Positions 41,172-49,935 of a stretch of 64,000 nucleotides of DNA are shown here, piece by piece (within the stretch, counting starts at the first letter, position 1; every line of letters starts with the position of its first letter). Under the pieces are notes generated by a model, which was given only the letters and a program-made list of their open reading frames with translations, had not been told where the DNA came from and did not search any database. The DNA is taken from contig NZ_JAEEGC010000037.1 of assembly GCF_019207025.1 (NCBI RefSeq), positions 83,316-147,315 on the forward strand, given 5' to 3'. The position numbers and the translations under genes are program-made. This DNA comes from Clostridium thailandense. GTDB taxonomy: Bacteria; Bacillota; Clostridia; Clostridiales; Clostridiaceae.

Positions 41172-41864
41172 TTATTCATGTCTTGGATCGATAACTTTTA
41201 CAGCTTCATCAAATCTACCATATTGTCCAGTAGCTTTTTCCATAGCAACGCTCGCATCCATTCCTTTTCCTATCATTTCCATCATTTTTCCAAGGTGAAC
41301 GAATTTATATCCTATAACCTCGTTATTTTCATCTAAAGCCACGTTTGTAACGTATCCTTCAGCCATTTCTAAGTATCTAGTTCCTTTAGCCTTTGTTCCA
41401 TACATAGTACCAACTTGGCTTCTTAATCCTTTTCCTAAGTCTTCAAGACCTGCTCCTATTGGTAGTCCACCTTCTGAAAAAGCAGTTTGAGTTCTTCCAT
41501 ATACTATTTGTAAGAATAATTCTCTCATTGCTGTATTTATAGCATCACAAACTAAGTCTGTGTTTAATGCTTCAAGTATAGTCTTTCCTGGAAGTATTTC
41601 TGATGCCATAGCAGCTGAGTGAGTCATTCCTGAACATCCTATTGTTTCAACTAGAGCTTCTTCTATTATACCGTCTTTAACATTTAAAGTAAGTTTGCAA
41701 GCACCTTGTTGTGGAGCGCACCAACCTATACCGTGTGTTAAACCTGCTATGTCTTTTATCTCTTTAGCACGTACCCATTTTCCCTCTTCTGGAATTGGAG
41801 CTGATTGATGGTTCGCTCCTTTAGTTACGCAACACATTCTGTCAACTTCTGTTGAATAAATCAT
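41172..41864 (-). CDS. IscU/NifU-like iron-sulfur scaffold protein
   Basis: 230 aa, longer than IscU (about 125). Cys residues lie in DRMCCVTKG, GIGWCAPQQGACKL and ETIGCSGMTHSAAMASEI, the last resembling an IscU ligand loop, and DLVCDAINTAMREL. The usual C-terminal IscU Cys is replaced by other sequence. It is the first gene of a two-gene operon with the GGGtGRT protein, with GGAAGGAG before the ATG. Confidence 0.8.
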   Translation of the reverse strand: MIYSTEVDRMCCVTKGANHQSAPIPEEGKWVRAKEIKDIAGLTHGIGWCAPQQGACKLTLNVKDGIIEEALVETIGCSGMTHSAAMASEILPGKTILEALNTDLVCDAINTAMRELFLQIVYGRTQTAFSEGGLPIGAGLEDLGKGLRSQVGTMYGTKAKGTRYLEMAEGYVTNVALDENNEVIGYKFVHLGKMMEMIGKGMDASVAMEKATGQYGRFDEAVKVIDPRHE

Positions 41865-41932
41865 TTTTTATTCTCCTTCCTACACATATCAATATTACTT
41901 TATGTAGAACATAGTTATGTCCCAATAGTATT

Positions 41933-41980
41933 GTTTTTAACCCACAGGGACTATTTCGTTCCCACTTGGGCGTTAAAAAC
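41933..41980 (-). promoter_or_regulatory. Structured leader hairpin upstream of the scaffold gene
   Basis: Minus-strand GTTTTTAACGCCCA closes on TGGGTTAAAAAC, with an inner GGGA ... TCCC stem. About 48 nt long and 69 nt before the start codon. The long two-part helix and GC content stand out from the AT-rich gap. Confidence 0.6.
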
Positions 41981-42155
41981 TTCTTTTCTTAACAATTATA
42001 TTTTAGCAAATAAAGCCTTCCATAACAATATGTTTTATGTAAAATTTTAAAGTAAATCTATATACACAACATTTTGATAATTAAGAAATATCTTATTGTA
42101 CTTTCTTCAACTAATGTTATAATTTAATCTAATAACTTTGAAAGGAAATTTTAAA

Positions 42156-42563
42156 ATGTTTGAAAGAACTCTTGTATTAATTAAACCAGATGGCGTTCAA
42201 AGAAAACTTATGGGAAAAATTATTAGTTGCTATGAAGACAAAGGTTTAACTATTTCAGCAATGAAAATGCTCTATGCTACTAATGATATTTTACAACAGC
42301 ATTATATAGAACATAAAAATAAAACTTTTTTTAATGAACTTATATCTTATCTTCTCGAAGGCAAAATCGTAGCTATGATTGTTGAAGGTAACAATGCCAT
42401 TAATGTAGTAAGAAAAATAAATGGTGCTACAGATCCTCTTAATGCAGATATGGGAAGTATTAGAGGAAGATTCGGAAATGATAAAACTAAAAACCTAGTT
42501 CATTCTTCTGATAGTATAGATACTGCTCAGAGAGAGCTTACTCTTTGGTTTCCAGAATTCTAA
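42156..42563 (+). CDS. ndk: Nucleoside diphosphate kinase
   Basis: 135 aa from the ATG with AAAGGA upstream (six codons inside a longer open frame starting at a TTG). It transfers the gamma phosphate among NTPs. ERTLVLIKPDGVQRKLMGKI at the start, NAINVVRKINGATDP, GSIRGRFG, and the phosphohistidine in KNLVHSSDS. Slightly divergent from the canonical NCVHGSDS. Followed by tRNA-Leu(CAA). Confidence 0.92.
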   Translation: MFERTLVLIKPDGVQRKLMGKIISCYEDKGLTISAMKMLYATNDILQQHYIEHKNKTFFNELISYLLEGKIVAMIVEGNNAINVVRKINGATDPLNADMGSIRGRFGNDKTKNLVHSSDSIDTAQRELTLWFPEF

Positions 42564-42590
42564 TATTTGAATAAAATTTCAAATCACCTA

Positions 42591-42619
42591 TTGACTATCT
42601 TAATTGTATATGATATTAT
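42591..42619 (+). promoter_or_regulatory. Promoter of tRNA-Leu(CAA)
   Basis: TTGACT, 17-nt spacer, TATTAT, 14 nt before the tRNA. Confidence 0.75.
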
Positions 42620-42632
42620 TAGTTTGTCGCTT

Positions 42633-42719
42633 GCCGAAGTGGTGGAATTGGCAGACGCAACGGACTCAAAATCCGTCGCTGGCAACAGCGTGCGGGTTCA
42701 AGTCCCGCCTTCGGCACCA
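42633..42719 (+). tRNA. tRNA-Leu(CAA), integration hotspot
   Basis: 87 nt with encoded CCA. Acceptor GCCGAAG pairs with CTTCGGC, the anticodon loop CTCAAAA gives CAA, and there is a long class II variable arm (CGCTGGCAACAGCG). Its 3' part from 42664 is duplicated exactly at 48533-48589. Confidence 0.97.
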
Positions 42720-42720
42720 T
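42664..42720 (+). repeat. Attachment-site repeat (left), inside tRNA-Leu(CAA)
   Basis: 57-bp perfect direct repeat with 48533-48589. It runs from the anticodon loop to one base past CCA, the classic attB position for tRNA-targeting tyrosine integrases. The tRNA stays intact. Confidence 0.9.
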
Positions 42721-42735
42721 TTGATATCAAGGGTT

Positions 42736-42772
42736 AAAGGCTCTTTGGATGAATAATCCAAAGAGCCTTTTT
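42736..42772 (+). terminator. tRNA-Leu terminator
   Basis: AAAGGCTCTTTGGAT ... ATCCAAAGAGCC followed by TTTTT. It lies inside the inserted element, just past the att repeat. Confidence 0.9.
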
Positions 42773-42858
42773 CGTGTCTATGTCCTCCAACAAAATAGGA
42801 TAAGTTGAACTTATTAGTAGTACATAATTTAGTATGTACAAGAGATTCTGGTGAGCCT

Positions 42859-43491
42859 CTAAATACCTTTTCTTTTTCCCATGCTTTTGGAGATTTTATA
42901 ATATGTATCTTTTAAATCCAAGAAGTCTAAAACATAAGGATCTCTAAAAAATAAGTCTATGCTCATTTTGTTATTTTCACTTAGCTGATTAAGATCATTT
43001 ATTATAGTTTGTTCAGGCTTTTTAGATATAGCCGTTCTTTCATATAACATGGAGTTTATCCTTTCATTTAGGGTTCTTACACTGCACCTCTCATTGACAC
43101 ACATTGCTATATAAAACTCTCTCTTTAAATTATTATCTATTGTTATAAGTTTTAGTAAATGAGACCATGTTAATTTTGCAGACAGTGTCTGCAAAATTTC
43201 AAAATTACCTATGGCTTCATATAGCTTTAGCATATTAAATAAGTTTCTCTGACTATATCCTTTTCCATAATCTCTTGTTAGTTCTTTACTTAATTCTTTA
43301 ATAATTGATTTCCCATATTCAGCCCTAACATCATTAAGTATTTCTGTCTTTATTATTTTTCCTATATTCCAATAAAGTATTACCATTTCAGAGTTAACTG
43401 CTGTTACTACTTTATTTTTGCTTTTATTTATAGCATTAACTATTTCATTATATAAAGATTTCATGTTATCTTTTTTAATTAAATCGCTCAT
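42859..43491 (-). pseudogene. Truncated DUF1016 (YhcG-type) nuclease gene
   Basis: 210 aa covering only the N-terminal DUF1016 domain (IVNAINKSKNKVVTAVNSEMVILYWNIGKII, GYSQRNLFNMLKLYEAI, LTWSHLLKLI). Full-length relatives continue into a PDDEXK nuclease domain after FLDLKDTY; here the frame ends 13 residues later. Either a separated N-terminal module or, more likely, a truncated gene. It lies 138 bp inside the left att repeat, in a defence-type island. Confidence 0.75.
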
Positions 43492-43796
43492 ATGATCACA
43501 TCCTTTTCAATGATAATTATAACATAAGGTACTATAATAAAAATATTCATCAATTTCCTCATGCTCAATTTTATGATTCTTTTTTGACACTTAGTTCTCT
43601 ATTCTTTCCATTTGTTTATCTTGGAATATTGATTCTTTTTTCTTATCAATATTATTGATTTCAATTTTATCGCTACTTTATCGCCACTTTTATTTTTTTA
43701 ACAACTTCAAAAAGTATTGCTGTCTCTATAAACCTAGTTTCAGATTATATTCAATTGATATAAGTTCTTTAATTATATCCTTATTTATATAAATAG
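43492..43796. other. Gap with decayed coding traces
   Basis: AT-rich. A short minus-strand frame at about 43593-43670 ends a coding-like Lys/Glu-rich stretch (DKKKESIFQDKQMERIEN) with no start, probably the tail of a lost gene. Nothing else is recognised. Confidence 0.4.
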
Positions 43797-43823
43797 AAAA
43801 AGAAGCTTATCTTCTAAGCTTCT
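43797..43823 (-). terminator. Terminator overlapping the end of the 47-aa gene
   Basis: Minus-strand AGAAGCTTA-GAAGA-TAAGCTTCT followed by TTTTC. Confidence 0.8.
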
Positions 43824-43957
43824 CTTGCTGAATTCAATTCTAATTCTATGAGTTTATTATATTCTTCGTGTGTTATCTTACTATGCAGTTCTCTTTCATC
43901 ATATATACTGTACTTTTCCATAAGTCGTTTAATATATTTAGCTCCTTCAGTTCTCAT
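43814..43957 (-). CDS. Small protein, function unknown
   Basis: 47 aa from the ATG with GAGGAG 8 nt upstream. Sequence is charged and helical (EGAKYIKRLMEKYSIYDERELHSKITHEEYNKLIELEL). Size and helices recall Spo0E-like phosphatases, but their SxxLD motif is missing, so no family is assigned. It has its own terminator. Confidence 0.5.
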   Translation of the reverse strand: MRTEGAKYIKRLMEKYSIYDERELHSKITHEEYNKLIELELNSAREA

Positions 43958-44194
43958 ATTAAACACTCCTCTTTTCTTAAGCTTTTTAATAATTATTCCC
44001 TTTACATTAAAAAGTAAGCAAAAGTCTTCCACTAATGTTTACCTTCTAATTTCACTAATCGAGGGATATAATATACTATTTCCTCTAAGGTTTACTTCCT
44101 TAGGACAATTATTATTATAAATTCCAATTGTTACACGTTAGTTTCAAACATGTTACATTACTATTTAATTAGTGTTAAATAAGTATTTATTTCA

Positions 44195-47002
44195 TTACCA
44201 TACAATCTTTTTATCAACTATTGCAAATTTCTGATGTATATTCGTTTTAAAAATTATATTCACTTCCAATCCTCTTATAATTTCATGCATTTCTTTTAAT
44301 ACTTCTTTGTCACTTTCTTTAAAGTCTGTCTCCGGACGAGTGACAATCTTAACCTTGCTACCGTTTTTTATTGCAATCATCAAAAGTTTTAACATTTGTA
44401 AAAGCCTTCTTTTGCTTATAAAGGGACTAACTATAATAATCTCATGTTTTGCAGAGAAAATATCATTACTAAATACAGTTAAAAAATTATTATTGTTATA
44501 GATTGAATTTATTGTTTCAAAGGGCTTACTTTCACTTTTAGCAGAATATCCTATTGAAGCATACCCCTTTAATCTTTTTTCATACATTCTTTCTAATACG
44601 TTAACATGAATATCAACATAGTCATAAATTTGAACTTCATTTTTATTTTCATATATTCTATGAAGCCTTCCAGCATATTGCTGCAGTGTTCCTTTCCATG
44701 ATATAGGCATTGCAAGAAAAAGTGTATCTAGTCTTGGTTCATCAAAACCTTCTCCAACAAATTTACCCGTAGCTACTATCACCACATTACTTTCTTTGGG
44801 CATGCTTAAAAGTTTCTCTATTTCAGCTTTTTTATCTTTTGATGACATTCTCCCAGTAAGTATAATAACGTTAGGAATTTTTTCTCTTAAAGCATCAGCA
44901 AGAGTTTCAACATGCGAAGTTCTTTCCGTTAAAACTGTTGGATTCCGTCCTTCTTTTACACAGCTTATGACATCATTAACAATTAATTCGTTTCTAATTT
45001 GACTTATACTTATTTCGGAATATATTTCTGCTATTGACCATTCTTTTTCATCCTGACAAATAGGCTTTCTAAAAGAAGTGAACCTTGGGATCACATAATG
45101 TTCAAAAGGCCGTTTTTCAGCTTGCTTACGTGCATCTACTTTATATCTAATTGGACCACATTGCATAAATATTATAGGATGATGACCATCCTTTCTTATT
45201 GGAGTCGCCGTTAGTCCATAAACATATTTAGCTGCTACATTTTTTAAGATTTGTTCAAAATTAAATGCTGAAACATGATGGCACTCATCCACTAAGATCA
45301 TTCCATAATCTTTAACTAATTCTTTAACTTCACCTTTTCTTACTAATGATTGCATAATAGCAATATCAATAATGCCATTCAAGTTATTTTTACCTGCTCC
45401 TATCTGTCCTATGATGCCAGATTTCTTTTTTCGTTCTCTTTTACTAGCATTTTCACCTTCTAAAACTTCATTTATTACTAAAAACTGACCTAATCTTTCC
45501 TTCCATTGCTCTAACAATTGCTGTGTATGCACAATTATAAGAGTATTTACCCTTCTTTCAGATATTAGCTTAGCTCCAATAACTGTTTTACCAAAACCAG
45601 TAGTCGCAGATAACACTCCATTATCATGTTTTAACATAGCATCTGCAGCTACTGCCTGTTCTTCTCTAAGCTCTCCATTAAACTCAACTGAAATTGTTTT
45701 ACCACTATATCTTTTATCATCGCACTTAAAGTTAACTTTATTTTCATTAAGTAGATTATAGAGGTCAATCTCTGTGCCTCTCGGAAGACATAAATATCCT
45801 GATGTTTCCTCTGATAAAGAAATAACTCTTGGTTTATCAAATGTCGTTAGTCTCATAGCCTGCGCTTTATAAAATTCCGGATTTTTAAATGCTGCCATTC
45901 GTTTAATTGAATTTAGAGTTTTACTTGAAAATCCCTCTTTATTTATAAAAATCATATTAGCTTTTATAATATGAACATTAGTTGGAAAATCTGTACTACT
46001 TAATTTATGGCTTTTTCTAATTCTCTCCCATGGTTTAATTTCTTCATCTACCTCTTCCTTTAAGTCCCCTAATTCATCACCAGAACAAAATTCGGAAATA
46101 TAAAATTCAATCTCATCTTTTGTGAGCCTATCAACAGAACTCAGAAAATCCCATTGATCTTTATAGGGTTCTAAGTTTTCGTCTATAAAAACACTATTTT
46201 TATTTCTTCTAGCATTTCGCTGCATTGGCAAAGCTATAAGATTCCCAAACCCTCCTTTTGGCATAGTGTCCTGATTCGGAAATAATCTATCATAAGATTC
46301 AAATCTGATTTCATGTCTTTTTGTCATTGCATAGGTAAGAAGACCCGTTCCAAATTTTCTAGCAGATGCAGCACTTATATTTTCCTTAAAAAAGAACCAT
46401 ATGTGTGCTCCAGCACCAGACCTTGACCTTTCAATTGCAAAAGGTATCTTCTTTTCTTCACATACTTCTCTTAAAATATTTATATCTTTTTCCCATCCAT
46501 CATCATCAAAATCAATAGCAAGAAAATGACATTTATCATCTTTAAGTATTGGATAAATTCCTAAAACTTCTATTCCTCTTAAATGCTTATTAATTGCAAT
46601 AATATCTAATGTTCCATACCTTTTATTTTCACAATCCAAGCACTTTATTTTAGGTTTATAGCAAATTCCTTTCATCCATTCATTCATACATACAGGAGAA
46701 TAACCAGATTTACCTTCTTTATTTTGCCAACGTTTAGCGTATACATCTTCTCTTCCTTTGAATAAAGACATAAACAACTTTATTTTATCTTCTGGCGAAC
46801 TGTTATTGTTTACTTGTATACACTCACTTTGAGGAATCTCTGCAGCATCGTCATTTTCATTTAATGTTATCTCCTCACTATCCGTACATACTTCAGGGGT
46901 CTCCACCTGAATACGTTTTCTTAAATCCTCTATTTCTATTTTTAAAGCTTTATTTTCTTCTAGCAACTTTATATATTCATTATAAAGTTCATAATACTCC
47001 AT
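44195..47002 (-). CDS. TOTE-type primase-helicase with C-terminal PLD-like region
   Basis: 935 aa. N-terminal coiled coil (1-32); a Cys cluster (105, 114, 121, 124); an archaeo-eukaryotic primase-like domain (about 125-300) with catalytic-type FLAIDFDDDGW and SRSGAGAHIWFFF; then a superfamily 2 helicase with SATTGFGKT (466-473), DECHH, and GRLHRIYENK. A phospholipase-D-like segment (about 835-935) ends at HQKFAIVDKKIVW, before the usual GSxN. This order matches TOTE conflict systems, proposed mobile/anti-invader modules. It probably acts on DNA replication intermediates (inference). AAGGAG precedes the ATG. Confidence 0.8.
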   Translation of the reverse strand: MEYYELYNEYIKLLEENKALKIEIEDLRKRIQVETPEVCTDSEEITLNENDDAAEIPQSECIQVNNNSSPEDKIKLFMSLFKGREDVYAKRWQNKEGKSGYSPVCMNEWMKGICYKPKIKCLDCENKRYGTLDIIAINKHLRGIEVLGIYPILKDDKCHFLAIDFDDDGWEKDINILREVCEEKKIPFAIERSRSGAGAHIWFFFKENISAASARKFGTGLLTYAMTKRHEIRFESYDRLFPNQDTMPKGGFGNLIALPMQRNARRNKNSVFIDENLEPYKDQWDFLSSVDRLTKDEIEFYISEFCSGDELGDLKEEVDEEIKPWERIRKSHKLSSTDFPTNVHIIKANMIFINKEGFSSKTLNSIKRMAAFKNPEFYKAQAMRLTTFDKPRVISLSEETSGYLCLPRGTEIDLYNLLNENKVNFKCDDKRYSGKTISVEFNGELREEQAVAADAMLKHDNGVLSATTGFGKTVIGAKLISERRVNTLIIVHTQQLLEQWKERLGQFLVINEVLEGENASKRERKKKSGIIGQIGAGKNNLNGIIDIAIMQSLVRKGEVKELVKDYGMILVDECHHVSAFNFEQILKNVAAKYVYGLTATPIRKDGHHPIIFMQCGPIRYKVDARKQAEKRPFEHYVIPRFTSFRKPICQDEKEWSIAEIYSEISISQIRNELIVNDVISCVKEGRNPTVLTERTSHVETLADALREKIPNVIILTGRMSSKDKKAEIEKLLSMPKESNVVIVATGKFVGEGFDEPRLDTLFLAMPISWKGTLQQYAGRLHRIYENKNEVQIYDYVDIHVNVLERMYEKRLKGYASIGYSAKSESKPFETINSIYNNNNFLTVFSNDIFSAKHEIIIVSPFISKRRLLQMLKLLMIAIKNGSKVKIVTRPETDFKESDKEVLKEMHEIIRGLEVNIIFKTNIHQKFAIVDKKIVW

Positions 47003-47066
47003 TTTTTACTCCTTGGCTCTCTAATTTTATTAAAAACTATGCATTTTAAAATTAATTTTTATATAA

Positions 47067-47106
47067 AAATAGCCTGCCTCCTTTTCCTCAAGAGTACAGG
47101 CTATTT
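47067..47106 (-). terminator. Terminator after the Fic gene
   Basis: Minus-strand AAATAGCCTG ... CAGGCTATTT then TTAT. It separates fic from the TOTE gene, so the two have separate transcripts. Confidence 0.75.
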
Positions 47107-47177
47107 ACAAATTACCTTAGTAATCTATCAACACGAAAATACAATTTTCATTTAAGTGTTGTTAATTAGTATAATTC

Positions 47178-47912
47178 CTATCCTAATATATATAAATATT
47201 TATCTAAACTTCTATTTACAGCTTCAGCTATAATATTAATAAAATCTTCAAGATCATTTTCAACGCTCGCCTTTTCGAGAGCGCTCATATATTCATTTCT
47301 CTCTTCCATTCTTATAACAGTGATTGGATAGCCATTTCTCATAAGAATTAAATTCATAAGCAACCTTCCACATCTTCCATTACCATCTATAAAAGGATGT
47401 ATAAACGTAAACTTATGATGAAATTCAGCTGCAAGTATTATTGGATGTAGTTTATTTTTATTTTCATCATACCACTTAATTAAATCCTCCATTTCTTGTG
47501 GAACTAAAAAGTGTTCTGGTGGTCTGTGGTTGCTGCCGCTTATAAGAACATTAACGCTTCTATATCTTCCTGCATTTTCGTTATTTATGCTTTTTAGAAT
47601 AATATAATGAAGGTCTTTTATAATATTCTGATCAATGTTCATATTTCTATTTACTATATCTTCAACATAATCAATGGCCTCTTTATGATTGATGACTTCA
47701 AGATGTTCCTTGAGAGTTTTCCCTTTTCCAATAGTAATACCATCTTCAAGAATAACTTTTGTTTCTGTAATTGTAAGTGTATTCCCTTCAATAGCATTTG
47801 AATTATATGTAAGGTCTACATCAAAGTATTGCTTTAAGTTTTTAATAGCAACTTCATTAAATGGCCTTTTACTATCAAGTATTTTTTTCTTTCTATCTAT
47901 TTCTTTAATCAT
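47178..47912 (-). CDS. Fic/DOC-domain protein (class II)
   Basis: 244 aa. The Fic core is complete: HPFIDGNGRCGR (172-183), with the catalytic His172 and the anion-binding loop. An N-terminal inhibitory helix SNAIEGN (38-44) has the (S/T)xxxE(G/N) pattern of self-inhibited class II proteins. Such enzymes AMPylate protein targets. No antitoxin gene is adjacent, which fits intramolecular inhibition. It lies in the tRNA-Leu island, where stress or phage-response genes are common. Confidence 0.9.
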   Translation of the reverse strand: MIKEIDRKKKILDSKRPFNEVAIKNLKQYFDVDLTYNSNAIEGNTLTITETKVILEDGITIGKGKTLKEHLEVINHKEAIDYVEDIVNRNMNIDQNIIKDLHYIILKSINNENAGRYRSVNVLISGSNHRPPEHFLVPQEMEDLIKWYDENKNKLHPIILAAEFHHKFTFIHPFIDGNGRCGRLLMNLILMRNGYPITVIRMEERNEYMSALEKASVENDLEDFINIIAEAVNRSLDKYLYILG

Positions 47913-48363
47913 ATAATCACCTTTTATAAATTAAAATTTTATATATATTTCAATCAATATTTTTTCTTAAAGATACTTAAATAAACTCAATTTATCATTC
48001 TCTACAAAATTCTAGTGTATATAAATATCCTTAACCACATTATACCACATAGACTATATTAATAATAAAAATAAAACTTTTGAGATTCTAGAATTGTTAA
48101 TAAACCTTACTCATATTTTTATCCAATTTTACAGACAGTGTCTGTAAAATGTTAAAATTAAGCTTTCTCTGATAAGGCTTATTTACTTTTTTATCATTCA
48201 CAGCTATCTATTTCAATCAAATATATATAATCTATATTAAGATTTTACCTATATTCAGAAATTATATACTCTATGATATATTTTTACCTATAAAATTTAA
48301 TTTACTTTTAAAATCCTTATATCCGTAAAACAAGTATTTATCTAGCCTCCAGGCACTATTTTT
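47913..48363. other. Gap with a decayed DUF1016 fragment
   Basis: No intact gene. At about 48121-48180 the minus strand encodes PYQRKLNFNILQTLSVKLD, which matches the intact DUF1016 region (YSQRNLF..NFEILQTLSAKL) with an internal deletion, so it is a second, broken copy. The palindrome TTTTACAGACA-G-TGTCTGTAAAA lies in it. Confidence 0.5.
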
Positions 48364-48405
48364 TGTCCTCCCGATGTCCTCCATATGTCCTCCTAATGCC
48401 CTCCA
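48364..48405. repeat. Four phased 11-bp repeats near the right attachment site
   Basis: GTCCTCC at 48365, 48376 and 48387 and GCCCTCC at 48398, exactly 11 bp apart. The same motif with the same flank (CCTCCAACAAA) occurs once inside the left end (42782-42788). Spacing of one helical turn fits integrase arm-type or excisionase sites. Confidence 0.65.
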
Positions 48406-48532
48406 ACAAATAAAAACTTAATAATACATACTGGTAAATCATTACATGATATTTTTCTATAAGCCTTGATATTACTTGGTTTGAAGCTATATGCTAAAAT
48501 AAATCAACACAAACTAAAACACCATGGGTACA

Positions 48533-48589
48533 ACTCAAAATCCGTCGCTGGCAACAGCGTGCGGGTTCAAGTCCCGCCTTCGGCACCAT
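48533..48589 (+). repeat. Attachment-site repeat (right), tRNA-Leu 3' fragment
   Basis: 57 bp identical to 42664-42720. The 5' half of a tRNA is absent, so this is an att site and not a gene. It marks the junction between the 5.9-kb island and the prophage remnant. Confidence 0.9.
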
Positions 48590-48636
48590 CAATATCCGCA
48601 CTATTTTTAATAGTGTGGATATTTTTATTTTTTGAT

Positions 48637-49230
48637 TTAATATTTAAAGAAAAAACTACATATTATATAGTTAGTTATTATGAGTTCTTTAAATCTTCTT
48701 CTCCCTTTTTCTTCTTTGCAAACAGAATATCCAACCTCGTTTTCAACTATATTAAAATCTTTATACCATTCCCTTACTTTTTCATGGTCATTTATCGTTA
48801 GTAGAAACTTTCCTTTAATACACTGTAATAAATTTTTCAACTTGACATGCTCCTCTTCATTGAATTTATTTTTATATCCTGCTGTTTCAAAATACGGAAG
48901 ATCACAGAAGAAAAACGTGTATTCCCTATCATATCGCCTTATTATTTCTTCAAAACTTAGATTTTCTATATATGTATTCCTAAGTCTTTCTTTAAGATTT
49001 AATAAATCCTCTGTATCAAAGATTTGGGGACTTGGTCTTGTACTTGTTCCATATCCATAGTTATTACCTTTGCTAGCAAAACTTTGAGATAACAAATATA
49101 TAAATCTTAAAGCTCTTTGAATTTCTGTAAGTGAACTTGTATTTACATTTATATACTTAGAAAATACATCTCTGCTGCATATCTCATAGGTCATCACTCT
49201 CTTTATTTCTTCAGCATGATATTTTATCAT
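48637..49230 (-). pseudogene. Dam-type adenine methyltransferase, N-terminally truncated
   Basis: 197 aa, the C-terminal two thirds of a D12-class phage methylase (SFASKGNNYGYG, NLSFEEIIRRYDREYTFFF, ETAGYKNKF, KGKFLLTINDH). The SAM-binding FxGxG region is missing and the catalytic DPPY reads DLPY. The 5' end is fused to the cut-off portal gene, so a deletion joined the two. Almost certainly inactive. Confidence 0.8.
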
Positions 49231-49248
49231 TTTAAATAAGTTCCTTTT

Positions 49249-49935
49249 TTAAAAGCCTCTGTGAAGTGGCAATACTGCATTTTCTGCTTCAAAGTATTTC
49301 TTGAACCTGTTATTCATTAAATCGTCAAATCTTTCCTGAAATTTTGGATTACCACTTGCCGTGGCCTCTATATCTAGAATTCCTTTTCTTCCACCAGAAC
49401 GTTTATATTTATCTATAGGCATATTTAAAAGATTGTTATACCCCTTCAGTAAATTTGATAAAAGAGCTCTGCTATCTTCATTTTCTAATTTAAAGTACAT
49501 AACCTCACTCATTTTAAATGATCGGTTAAAATTCATAGTTCCCTTTGTCACATTAGTGAAAAAGTTTTCTAATGTGGCATATTCATTCTGATAAAAACTA
49601 TCTGCTACAATAAGCTGTCCATTTATTTCAATTACAAGACATTCATTATCATAAAGAAGCTTGGAGATAAATTCCTGTATAAATTGACTTGAGTTTTGAT
49701 TTTTGTTAGGTTCAATGTTCCAAAGATAGTACTCATCACCTTTCACCTCTTTATTATTTATATAGGTCTTAAACTCACACTTGCTTACAGCACTGGCTAT
49801 AAAATTAATAGCTGATAATATTGCAAAAGCTTCTATTGCAAGTTGAATTTCTTGAGCCTCTACAGCCTTTTCATTAAGATAAACTGTGCTTTTATCGCCT
49901 GTAAAAAAATCTTTTATCCAGTCTAAAAACTTCAA
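49249..49935 (-). pseudogene. Phage portal protein gene, internally deleted
   Basis: 228 aa against about 400 for HK97-type portals. The N-terminal part is intact (start MKFLDWIKDFF, then INFIASAVSKCEFKTYINNKE, FIQEFISKLLYDNECLVIEI). After AVLPLH it jumps to RGF and stops. In the other copy (63068-63837) GGCTTTTAAAAAAGG shows that one extra T ends a frame that would continue KKGTYLKVDTTCIKHIDIF, portal C-terminal sequence. About 85 residues appear to be missing between. The downstream 3' end is replaced by the methylase fragment. Confidence 0.8.

Noticed and set aside
43183..43207. Palindrome ATTTTGCAGACAGTGTCTGCAAAAT as an operator
   Set aside because: It lies within the DUF1016 coding frame (FEILQTLSAKL) and recurs in the second remnant because of shared coding sequence.
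48533..48589. Second tRNA-Leu gene
   Set aside because: Only the 3' part from the anticodon loop onward is present, with no acceptor 5' strand or D arm; it is an att repeat.
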